A DNA stretch of 64,000 nt, taken from assembly GCA_964019055.1 (NCBI GenBank), contig OZ025224.1:5289376-5353375 (forward strand), in the 5' to 3' direction. The stretch is from Anthopleura xanthogrammica (lineage: Eukaryota; Cnidaria; Anthozoa; Actiniaria; Actiniidae). The notes beneath the pieces were generated by a model. That model was not told the DNA's origin and ran no database searches. It saw only the letters and a list, made by a program, of their open reading frames with translations. Shown here one piece after another: positions 55,401 through 64,000 of this stretch. The stretch's first letter is position 1, and each line of letters begins with the position of its first letter. A program made the translations under genes and the position numbers.

Positions 55401-58234
55401 GTATAAAGGGGGACTGGTACGAAAATCGCTCAAAATTTAATTCGGCTGAAACTTTCTTGGAATAATCTTTAATGGTCTAACAAACACTGGTTAAAGTTTT
55501 TTCTTGATATTCCTATGGGGAGTATTATATTTTTACGAATTCTGTGACGTCATTTACTCAACACTAATCATGTCTCCATAGATTTCTTTGTAAATAACTT
55601 AATGATTGAAATTGGTTCCGAGTTTATTCATTTTTTTTAAAGATGGGATCTAATGACTTTTTTTCCATATTCTAAGATATTATGTGATCCGCTTGCAGTT
55701 CATATAACATCATTCGAACAACATTCGATCATTGCTATCTCATCATAGAAAGACGCAAATACAATATGCATCACTTTTTTTCCAGGCAAAACCACTATTC
55801 GTCTGCAGCCTAATACAGCAGGATCGGGTGTTTTTGGTATAATACAAGTCAAGCATAATGGTCAATGGGGAACAGTATGTAACGATGACTGGGACATGAA
55901 GGATACATTCGTTGCTTGCAGACAACTTGGTTTCAGTAGAGCTGTAGGGTTTTTCAAATACGGCTCAGGAAAGGGACCAGTATTACTAAATAACGTGAGG
56001 TGCACAGGCCTGGAGACATCACTGGAAGAGTGCAAAAAGGGTAAATGGGGAGGTACTTCAGCAGCTTGTAATACACACGTCCACGACATTGGTGTAGTGT
56101 GTTCCAGCCACACAGGTACGTCACATTATGAAATGCAAATATGAACATCACATGATTTCTTGTTTCTTCTTATTAAATATGATAAGCCAGTGAGTTCATG
56201 GTTTTAACTTACACAATAGTGAACCAATCACCGTGGATTTAAAATATTGTGCCACAAACAACTACATCAGTAGTGTAACTCCTGCCGTAGTTTTGGGTTC
56301 CCTGTGGAACATTTGTAGTGTATTATGGTCTGTCGAGAGCATGTGCTCAGTCCCGGACGGAGTCTCGACGAGAGCGACTTCTATTTCAGTTTCTAAAGGA
56401 AAATAAATCGTTTGGTCCTGTATATTGGTTTCTTGTCGTTCCCTGTCGGGACCTCGGACTCAAACCAGTCTGGTCTACACGCGTGATAACTCGCAAGCAG
56501 TTATAAGTAGTATCTGCTTTAAAGAGAATACCAGGATTACAAGGCAATTTTATTTTATTTTCAAACGACAGTAAACAATAGAAACAATTATTAAACATTT
56601 TGTTTCATCTGCGCTAAATTTGTTTAATTGAACCAAGATTTCGGCCTAAGCGAGCTTGTTAAGGTTGTGAAAGCGCAAACCATTTTCCGTTAACTACACA
56701 TTATGTCTGTGCTTTCACAACCCTGAAGATGGCCGCTTACGCCGAAAGCTTGGTTAAATTAAACCTATTTTTTTCAATTTGACATATATTACAAATCTTA
56801 ATAATAGTTTTTTTTTTAAGAAAAAGAAAACTAGGGGTCACTGTTCTCGTTTCGGAGATATAAGTCGTAAAGTTTGAAAATTTGGCCGCCATTTTGAATA
56901 ACGCGCTTAGACTGGGCACAACAAAGCATCAAGTTCGGTAAAAAAACCTTTTTTGTACAATACTACGACTTTGTTTGAGGGTAAAATGCCAGATATCACT
57001 AAATCCCGCACGGTGCCCGCGAACGTCCTTAATTCTCTGGTCAAGCTTTTTTTCGGTATCAATACAATAGCAATGATCAATGGTGAGCCAAATCTGATAA
57101 GGGGTTTCTGTATAATAATTACAGGAACACCAAAGGTAAATACAACGATACGACTGCAGCCAGGTACAGAAGGATTTGGCTCTGCAGGTATTCTACAGGT
57201 CTATCACAATAACACGTGGGGAACAGTGTGTCATCATTGGCCTATGAATCCATGGGATTTCCAAGATACCACAGTAGCATGTAGACAACTTGGATTTAGT
57301 AAAGCAGTAGGACTCTGGCATCAAGCAAAAGGAGAAGGCAAAGTATGGAAAAAAAATGTACGATGTACAGGAGGAGAGACATCTCTTCAAAGCTGTAAGG
57401 ATGATACAGTGCAACAAAATGATGCTGATTGCAAAGATCACAAAAATGATGTTGGTATCGTGTGCTCCGGACTCAAAGACAAAGGTAATTTCAGTATTAC
57501 AACTTGTGAAAGTCGCACAGCTCATAGAGATAGAAAAGCGCGCGCGCATTTTGGCGTCAAATGTCCCGCCAAATCATAAGGAACGCCATTAACACAAGTC
57601 ATCTATTGTAATCACACAGGCGTTTTCTTTTGCAGTGCGTCTTGTTGGTGGGGCTGATGCAAATGAGGGTCGTATTGAAGTCAAACTGGAAGGGACCTGG
57701 GGTACCGCATGTGGTGATTATGGCTGGACAATTGAAAATTCCAATGTCATCTGTACAATGCTTGGTCACAAAAGAGCAATAACAAACAAGAAATTTGTTA
57801 CAGGAAGAAAACCTCAGCCAATATGGCTGCAAGAGGTTTCGTGTAAGGGATGTGAGATGTCCATGGCAGAATGTCAAATTACCGATTATAGTCTACCAAA
57901 CTGCTCTCACAAAAATGATGTTGGTGTTGTTTGCCTTCCAAAAGGTGCGTCATGATATTTCCCAAAATAGCATGTATTAGATGATAAAAGATTGGGGTTA
58001 CCTTAGATATCTGGGATATAAATCAATTTTTGCATACCTTTTTCAACCTTATAGTAATATCGTTACCTTTATTAAATCAAAGGTGAGTCAAATATCGCAG
58101 TTCGCCTGGTTGATAAAGTCGCAAACTTGATTCGTCGAGTAGAAGTTCGTTACCATGGAATATGGAGATCTATTTGTGCCAATAGCTGGGATATACGAGA
58201 TGCAAATGTAATATGCAGGATGAAGGGATACCAG
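49413..58234 (+). CDS. SRCR-F: plus-strand SRCR receptor gene with leader, truncated in SRCR4
   Basis: Exons: signal peptide 49413-49476, SRCR1 55786-56115, SRCR2 57125-57484, SRCR3 57636-57944, SRCR4 58083 to 58234 where homology stops. All junctions are phase 1 and the frame is open until the break. The leader and its 5' flank align with those of SRCR-D in inverted orientation. Intron 1 is 6.3 kb, swollen by a TIR element and by a large palindrome. The rest of SRCR4, SRCR5-7, TM and tail are not found in the following 5.8 kb, which starts with a palindrome-rich 141-bp satellite. Either the 3' half was lost, or it lies beyond the window after a long insertion. Confidence 0.65.
49985..51395. 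mobile_element. Probable TIR element in intron 1 of SRCR-F
   Basis: TTTATTATATGGCTGGG at the left and the complement of AGCCATATAATAATATA at the right. Subterminal stretches are rich in CAGACCG. An interior part (about 50690-51130) is homologous to 63000-63430. No transposase recognised. Confidence 0.45.
52432..52680 (-). CDS. Zinc-ribbon-like ORF, left palindrome arm
   Basis: 82 codons with CDVC and CKDC pairs 18 residues apart, a possible zinc ribbon, and an acidic C-terminus (EEIDEEYNSDSH). It begins at GTG rather than ATG, so it may be an internal exon. I recognise no family. Confidence 0.35.
   Translation of the reverse strand: MIDFRKVRRPLSIYTVVCDVCSNAFAINAKNTKQMFYRCKDCDSMHTLSLKSNTLKPLVMTQKTEEIDEEYNSDSHIPPMLV
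52690..52960. repeat. 38-bp tandem repeat, left arm
   Basis: Unit GCTATCGATAGCCAGATAGC plus CCAGCTATTGATAGCCTA, itself rich in small palindromes (CTATCGATAG). Confidence 0.88.
53041..53412. repeat. 38-bp tandem repeat, right arm
   Basis: Inverted copy of the left array with three more units (114 bp). Confidence 0.88.
53423..53671 (+). CDS. Zinc-ribbon-like ORF, right palindrome arm
   Basis: Mirror copy of 52432-52680 differing by one Thr/Pro replacement (KTEE to KPEE). Conservation of the frame in both arms says little because the arms are nearly identical in DNA. Confidence 0.35.
   Translation: MIDFRKVRRPLSIYTVVCDVCSNAFAINAKNTKQMFYRCKDCDSMHTLSLKSNTLKPLVMTQKPEEIDEEYNSDSHIPPMLV
55407..55610. 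mobile_element. Left part of a TTAA-type MITE (same family as 24523)
   Basis: AGGGGGACTGGTACGAAAAT and the following ~150 bp match the left arm at 24523. The right arm is absent. Confidence 0.7.
55786..56115 (+). CDS. SRCR-F exon 2: SRCR1
   Basis: [65 protein letters not shown] acceptor. No 46-bp minisatellite upstream, unlike the minus-strand units. Confidence 0.8.
56620..56766. mobile_element. Inverted-repeat element between SRCR1 and SRCR2 of F
   Basis: AACCAAGATTTCGGCCTAAG and GTTGTGAAAGCGCA at the left are mirrored by TGTGCTTTCACAAC and CTTACGCCGAAAGCTTGGTT at the right. A decayed end of it is seen at about 28665-28705 in unit C. Confidence 0.6.
57125..57484 (+). CDS. SRCR-F exon 3: SRCR2
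   Basis: [59 protein letters not shown]. 360 nt. Confidence 0.8.
57636..57944 (+). CDS. SRCR-F exon 4: SRCR3
   Basis: [56 protein letters not shown] to A beside the first Cys. GTGCGT donor. Confidence 0.8.
58083..58234 (+). pseudogene. SRCR-F exon 5: SRCR4, truncated
   Basis: [49 protein letters not shown], then homology stops at the boundary with foreign satellite DNA. Confidence 0.75.
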
Positions 58235-58239
58235 GGTTG

Positions 58240-59320
58240 TCCAATACTGTCGACCTGATACGGATCGTCAAAGAAGTTCACGATCCGTACGGTTCGTGAA
58301 ACTCATTTGTATGCATAAAACAAGCATATTATTATATATGACTATGTACAACGTTTTACGGTAATCCTGTGTAAAGTGTTTATGGTCACCCTGTGGTAAT
58401 TCCGATGATCCCTAACACACACTTCATCCTTTGTACTAAATACCTTACTTACACATTACTATAGCCAGGAATGGTAAAGGTTGAAGTTTTTAACTTTAAC
58501 AAATTTAAGTGATGAAGGGTAAAAAAAATTGTACCCTACCACTTACGGATGGTATGATATGTACGAATCGTACGGATGGTACGAATTGAGAGCTATCATG
58601 GCAATAAAGTCTTCGTGCAATCCGTGAAAATTCATGAATGGGCTTCCTGTGTTATGGGCTTGACTCAACTCAACTGGGCCCTCACCATCCGTGCGATCCG
58701 TACGATCCGTACGGATCGTACGAACCGTGCATCTAATTATCATGTCGTGCATTTCGTGCAATCCGTGAAAATTCATGAATGGGCTTCCTGTGTTATGGGC
58801 TTGACTCAACTCAACTGGGCCCCCACCACCCTTACGATCCGTACGATCCGTACGGATCGTACGAACCGTGCATCTAATTATCGTTTCGTGCATTTCGTGC
58901 AATCCGTGAAAATTCATGAATGGGCTTCCTGTGTTATGGGCTTGACTCAACTCAACTGGGCCCCCACCACCCTTACGATCCGTACGATCCGTACGGATCG
59001 TACGAACCGTGCATCTAATTATCGTTTCGTGCATTTCGTGCAATCCGTGAAAATTCATGAATGGGCTTCCTGTTTTATGGGCTTGACTCAACTCAACTGG
59101 GCCCTCACCACCCTTACGATCCGTACGATCCGTACGGATCGTACGAACCGTGCATCTAATTATCATTTCGTTCATTTCGTGCAATCCGTGAAAATTCATG
59201 AATGGGCTTCCTGTATTATTTGCTTTACTCAACGGCAACTAGCCCTCACCATCCGTACGGATCGTATAGTACGTCTCGTATACGTCTCGTGCAATCCGTG
59301 AACCTAATGAATGGAGTACT
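58240..59320. repeat. 141-bp satellite block rich in CGATCCGTACGGATCG palindromes
   Basis: AATTCATGAATGGGCTTCCTG recurs at 58629, 58770, 58911, 59052 and 59193, exactly 141 bp apart. Diverged flanking parts share the ATCCGTACGG motif. Because 141 is divisible by three, both strands stay open for more than 230 codons. The block begins at the breakpoint in SRCR-F. Confidence 0.88.
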
Positions 59321-62300
59321 TTTGTTACATGGAAACTTCAACTATATATATCTTCACCATCTTCGCGATTTGTACAAGTAAGATCCTGCATCTATAATAT
59401 GAGTTCGAAAGATTCATCAGTTCCTACGATCGTCGAAAGAATTTAGTGATTGAAGGAATGTGATTGATTTTACATACATCATAGGCCTAGGGAATAGAAT
59501 CCTTAAGATATCATTCATATTACAGTATTTTTGAGCTGTTTAATCATAAAACTATAGAATATAAAGAAAGCAAATTAAAGTACTTATACGATTCTTGTAT
59601 GCAAGAGGTACAGTTGTAGTGAAAATTAAACCACTTTGTGATCTAGGCATCCTGTTTGAAGATGAAATTTATTATAAATGTGTTTTTATTAACGTACGCT
59701 ACGTTTAAAGAAATACTCCATGTCCGGCTGTCGAAATATTCTAAACAATGGCTGCAGATAACCTAAAGCAATGTAGTCCAGTAAAGGCAAGTTGACATTA
59801 TTTGTTTACGTTTTCAAAGATTCTCTTTTGAACGTGGTCATTTGAGGATTGTAAGTTTCCTCTGCGCTCAGCATAGTATACAAACGACGTAATAGTTATA
59901 ACACTTGGAATATTGTGATATGAGCTTATTGCTAGGACAGAATGTCAATAAATAAGGTCCTAGTCCGGCAGTCGAAATATTTAATAAAAATCACTGCAGA
60001 TACTAGGTAATGTAGTGAAGTAAAAGCGAGATGACCTTGTTTAGGTTTTCAAAACTATTCTGATGAACGTGATCACTAGGGGATTCTACAGTTATTAATA
60101 TTTTTGTGATCTGAACTGATTGCTGGACATCCAGCCTCTAGAAATACTCTGTGTGCGGCAGTCGCCCAGGTCCTAATGTCCAGGGTAACTGCGAAGTAAA
60201 AATTTATTAAAAAATTAACAATGAAGGGCCATGTTTTTTTCCAGAAAAATAAGGGGGAGGGTCATCACAATTTCTTTCTCCTTGAGATGAAAAACTCCAG
60301 TCCTCAGTCCTCCCCCTCATTAAACATGTACTGTGCCTTAGACTGACTAGTGTGATATGTTCTCTCTTTTACATATTAAAATATAAATTATTGAAATTCT
60401 TTTGGCCTTTTGGTTTGCATAAAGGAATATATATTCCATATATATGTTGTGATAAATTTATGGAAATATAATGAAGTGAAAAAATATATTTTAAAATAAT
60501 GTGAAATGGGTATAGTTTTCCCAATGGAACTGACAGAACTTTTGAGCTTGAATGTTTGATCAACAAACTCAAATTCATAAAAAATTTTTTAGCAGTTATG
60601 GATTCTTTTCTAAATGAACCTTAGAATGCATTTATCGTAAGACAGATATTTACAATTTTTAGAAATCACTGCAGTCTGTTTCTACATCTACATCTACATC
60701 TTTATTAGTTGATAAAAATTGTAAAATATCACATCAACTGTACATAACATGTTTATATAATAAGATAAATAATTAATAATTGAGAAGTTACAATGAGTAA
60801 TAAAAATAATAATAGAGCAAACGCATTAAAACCATTGAAACAAATGCAAAACAAGACACAAACAAGTAGTAGCCATGTAGTGACAATTAGTCACTATCAC
60901 TCATCCAGAGCATCCACCACACAAAGAACATGTGTATATGGAAAACACATTTTAGCTTGTCCAATGCAACTGTGAGTGGGAGATTAATGCAGGATCGGGG
61001 TATTATTATATATAGGGAGCTATTTTTGGTTATTATTATCCAACCTGGAACTAAGGTTTAAATGTACACTTCTATTGTTGATTGAAATTGAATTGAAACT
61101 GTGCTTAGTTTGTATCTCCTTGTTGAAAGAGGTAATGAAAATGAAATGTCATATCTTCAACTACCAATCACAATATTCTGGTTTGTTTACCTTAATTTCT
61201 CTGAAGTTAAACTCAGCTAGAATGCACACAAAACAAAAGGGGTTCCCGTGGAATTGATTTTTATCATCATTTATTAGTGAAACATATATTTAACAGGTTG
61301 AATTACTTCACTCTATTATTGTAACATTTATGGCATTAAAATGGAATAAAATATACAGAATATTGTTTCAGTAAAATATGTACACGGCCAGGGTTATTCA
61401 ATATTAAGACTTAAAAATTAACTGCCTTTCATACCATGTAATTGCAATCTTGGGAGTTAATTAATTTTTTCATATACAAGTACTATATGTATATATATGT
61501 ATATCAAAAAAGAACTAGCATCAAGTTAGTATGTTGATAGAGTGCTCACACTATGAACCTGTGATCCATACTAATTAATTTTTATTACTAAAAAGTACTT
61601 TCTAGAATACATGTTTGGTGTTTATATATAATACTGTATTAAGTATTAATAAAGTAAGAAGAATAAGTAATAAGTATTTTAAATATATAATAGTTTTTCA
61701 TAGTTAACATTGGTATTGAAGAAGCAGATTTTGAATTTATACAAATATACAACCAGGTTCATTGATTGCATACCAGGTTTGTTGCTCTGGGTTAACATTT
61801 TTTATTTCAAGTGGCTATGGTATACATTGTGTGCACTGTGCACTGCGCTTGAAGCCAAAAAAAAAAAAAAAAAACTCAAAGAAACTTAAAGCTTTCAGAG
61901 TGACAAAAGCTAGATTATAAGTTGTTAGTATGGATGTACAAATGGAAATAAGTATGTTATATTATCTGTTATATTTATACCTAGAGAAAATTAAAAAAGG
62001 TACATAAAGAGGTCTTTTATTGTTATATTTTGGGTAAGAAAACTGTAAAGTGATTTTTAGAGAGCTTACAAATTAAAAAAAAATCCCCTGGACTCCCCTA
62101 CACAGCACACGCCTTGTGGATGGGAACTTCATTCTATTGAATCTGATATATTAGTTTATGTAATGCGTGAGTCAATATGAACCCCAACCCCTTCCCCACC
62201 CCGGGACAAGGTGGGGTTACAAGGAGAAATGTGGGGGATTTGTTATGAGCCTTGAAATGTTAAGCCAGTAGTAGTCCATTATCAATTCATTTAGACTATG

Positions 62301-62630
62301 CTATCCAAAATTTTAAACTTTTTTGCTATTTGACATAATATTTGGCTAAAACTTTAATTCTATGGTTCACCAGTACTTATAATCCCTTGATCCACCAATT
62401 CTTTGTTTTGTTATGTTCAAGGAAAATGTTCAAATGTCAAGTCTTTTCATCTATTTTAAAACGATAGGATTATTAGAAATTAAGGCTATTTATACCCTGT
62501 CTTGTTTAAACGAGAAGTTGTCCTTTTCTTCAGTATATAGTTATAAGGAAATGTTTGTTAACGTCACGAATTAAATGAGATCTGAAAAACCAATAAATAC
62601 AACCGTGAGTCATAAATTTACGTTGATTCT
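59321..62630. other. Unassigned AT-rich region
   Basis: Apart from the ~240-bp duplication at 59700-60170 and small microsatellites (CTACAT near 60690, poly-A near 61857), I see no gene, RNA gene or clear element. ORFs here are short and compositionally AT-driven. Confidence 0.5.
59700..60170. repeat. Degenerate ~240-bp tandem duplication
   Basis: GTCCGGCTGTCGAAATATT... and GTCCGGCAGTCGAAATATT... begin two diverged copies (each with ACTGCAGATA or GGCTGCAGATA and GAACGTGRTCA). A third partial start is near 60145. No ORF. Confidence 0.6.
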
Positions 62631-62731
62631 TGTCCCAATGATCCACTGTGATAGTTGTGTTGATATTCGAGCGAGGTCTATACTATTTTGAATGGTTACT
62701 TGTGATTTTGATGTGAGATGATCACGATACA

Positions 62732-63462
62732 ATGGGAGGTTTCACGCGTGACGTATTTCCGGTGGCAAATAGAAGCTGGCCGTCAAATTTTATCAGCCCT
62801 GGTTGCAAAAGACGGCAAATTTGTTCTGTAAAGTCTATAGAACTTTGCAAAAAACATAAGTTTAAAATACTTGTGTGGTTTTCATTTTATTATTTTCGAA
62901 AAGCGAAAAGCACGTTTGAGCTATCACTGAAAGCACAGAAGTCATGTCTGTCTTTAAGTTAACCAAATAAATTTTTCGTCTTCACCAAAACAAGATTTGC
63001 GAAGCCATTTTGTGGTTGTAGCTCTGAGAAGAAGTGACCTAAAGACCAGAAAAACTTGATTGCACTGCAAAAATAGTCCTTCAGTTCCATAGAAAACCCT
63101 TCATAGAAGGTACATACATTGATGTTAACTAAGATTTCCTAAAAAAATCGACACAAAAATACGTAAAACTCTCGATACGGTAATACAAAAGAGGGTCGCC
63201 ATTTTGAGATATTGAGATATTTGGACAGAAATACTTGAACTGTGGTTGTTTTTTGGTGTTTTTACTACATTTTACACTTTGATCATCTTTGTCTTCATTA
63301 CTAGCAAGAGAAAAGTGATATTTGACGCTTTGAGTTTTTGTTTTTTAATCCCATTTCAAGAAAAAAAAGACTAAATTTGCATAGCTTTCCAATAAAATTT
63401 GACGGCCAGCGAACCGCTCGCGCGAGGTTGTTACGTCAAAAAAAGATTCCATGAAATCTCCC
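62732..63462. mobile_element. ~730-bp TIR element
   Basis: GGGAGGTTTCACG at the left and CATGAAATCTCCC at the right. GCTGGCCGTCAAATTTTAT on the left is matched inverted by ATAAAATTTGACGGCCAGC on the right. The interior matches part of the element at 49985-51395. No transposase. Confidence 0.6.
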
Positions 63463-64000
63463 ATACTATTTTGAATGGTTTCTTGTCCCAATGATCCACT
63501 GTGATATATAGTTGTGTTGATATTCGAGCGAGGTCTATTACGATAGATTAGCTTTTGAAAACGACGCAATTCATATATTATTTTGAATGGTTTCTTGTGA
63601 TTTTGATGTGAGATGATCACGATTCTTGTGTTGATATTCGAGCGAGGTCTATTACGATAGATTAGCTTTTGAAAACGACGCAATTCATATATTATTTTGA
63701 ATGGTTTCTTGTGATTTTGATGTGAGATGATCACGATTCTTGTGTTGATATTCGAGCGAGGTCTATTACGATAGATTAGCTTTTGAAAACGACGCAATTC
63801 ATATATTATTTTGAATGGTTTCTTGTGATTTTGATGTGAGATGATCACGATTCTTGTGTTGATATTCGAGCGAGGTCTATTACGATAGATTAGCCTTTGA
63901 AAACGACGCAATTCATATATTATTTTGAATGGTTTCTTGTGATTTTGATGTGAGATGATCACGATTCTTGTGTTGATATTCGAGCGAGGTCTATTACGAT
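63462..64000. repeat. 114-bp tandem repeat running off the window
   Basis: GATCACGATTCTTGTGTTGA recurs every 114 bp (63615, 63729, 63843, 63957). A lone diverged unit lies at about 62650-62730, across the TIR element, which suggests that the element inserted into the array. The 205-codon minus-strand frame over it is a by-product of a period divisible by three. Confidence 0.88.

Noticed and set aside
58543..59301. 231- and 241-codon ORFs on opposite strands
   Set aside because: By-products of a 141-bp repeat whose period is divisible by three.
63345..63962. 205-codon minus-strand ORF with 38-residue repeats
   Set aside because: 114-bp satellite read in frame; no evidence of a gene.

Overview
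The window is eukaryotic, AT-rich and intron-containing. It is most likely from an invertebrate, and an anthozoan cnidarian (coral or sea anemone) is my best guess. The guess rests on a tandem expansion of scavenger receptor cysteine-rich (SRCR) receptor genes, exons joined almost entirely in phase 1, a Penelope-like retroelement, and dense MITE, minisatellite and (TTA)n content. I cannot prove the phylum from sequence alone.

Main content: six related SRCR units. Units A (335-9515), B (13679-20033), C (22523-29681) and D (32337-42556) lie head to tail on the minus strand, about 10 kb apart. Each encodes SRCR1 to SRCR7, one exon per domain, then a transmembrane exon and two small cytoplasmic-tail exons. 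The tail exons are too short or too buried to show as long ORFs; I found them by splice-phase matching. Only D has a recognisable signal-peptide exon (42493-42556), and it reads as a complete gene of 908 codons plus stop. B is open throughout but has no leader in this window. A has a one-base frameshift in SRCR1. C is a pseudogene: nonsense at a conserved Cys in SRCR6, a TTAA-flanked MITE inside SRCR7, and a lost splice donor after the first tail exon. Two further units lie on the plus strand. E (46563-48765) is a leaderless, decayed SRCR1-4 block. F (49413-58234) has its own signal-peptide exon, paralogous to D's, but breaks off inside SRCR4 where a 141-bp satellite begins.

The predicted product is a type I membrane protein with seven group-A-like SRCR domains, one TM helix and a short tail. 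The tail carries two internal tyrosine sites and a C-terminal SMYLEV, which fits the ITIM consensus. That suggests a recognition or inhibitory receptor family; the function is inferred.

Between and inside the units: a 46-bp minisatellite next to SRCR1 of A-D, a 20-bp G/T-rich minisatellite between A-C, an inverted-repeat MITE in the last intron of A-D, (TTA)n arrays, a 5'-truncated Penelope-like element with YIDD and GIY-YIG motifs (10963-12217), tandem TIR elements carrying a TATA-type promoter (775-3828), a hAT-type MITE with perfect 8-bp target duplication (41676-41873), two TTAA-type elements, LINE/retroelement 3' ends, and a 2.75-kb palindrome nested in another TIR element within the first intron of F (51551-54780). 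From 58235 to 64000 there is no recognisable gene, only satellite-like repeats, a TIR element and unassigned AT-rich sequence.
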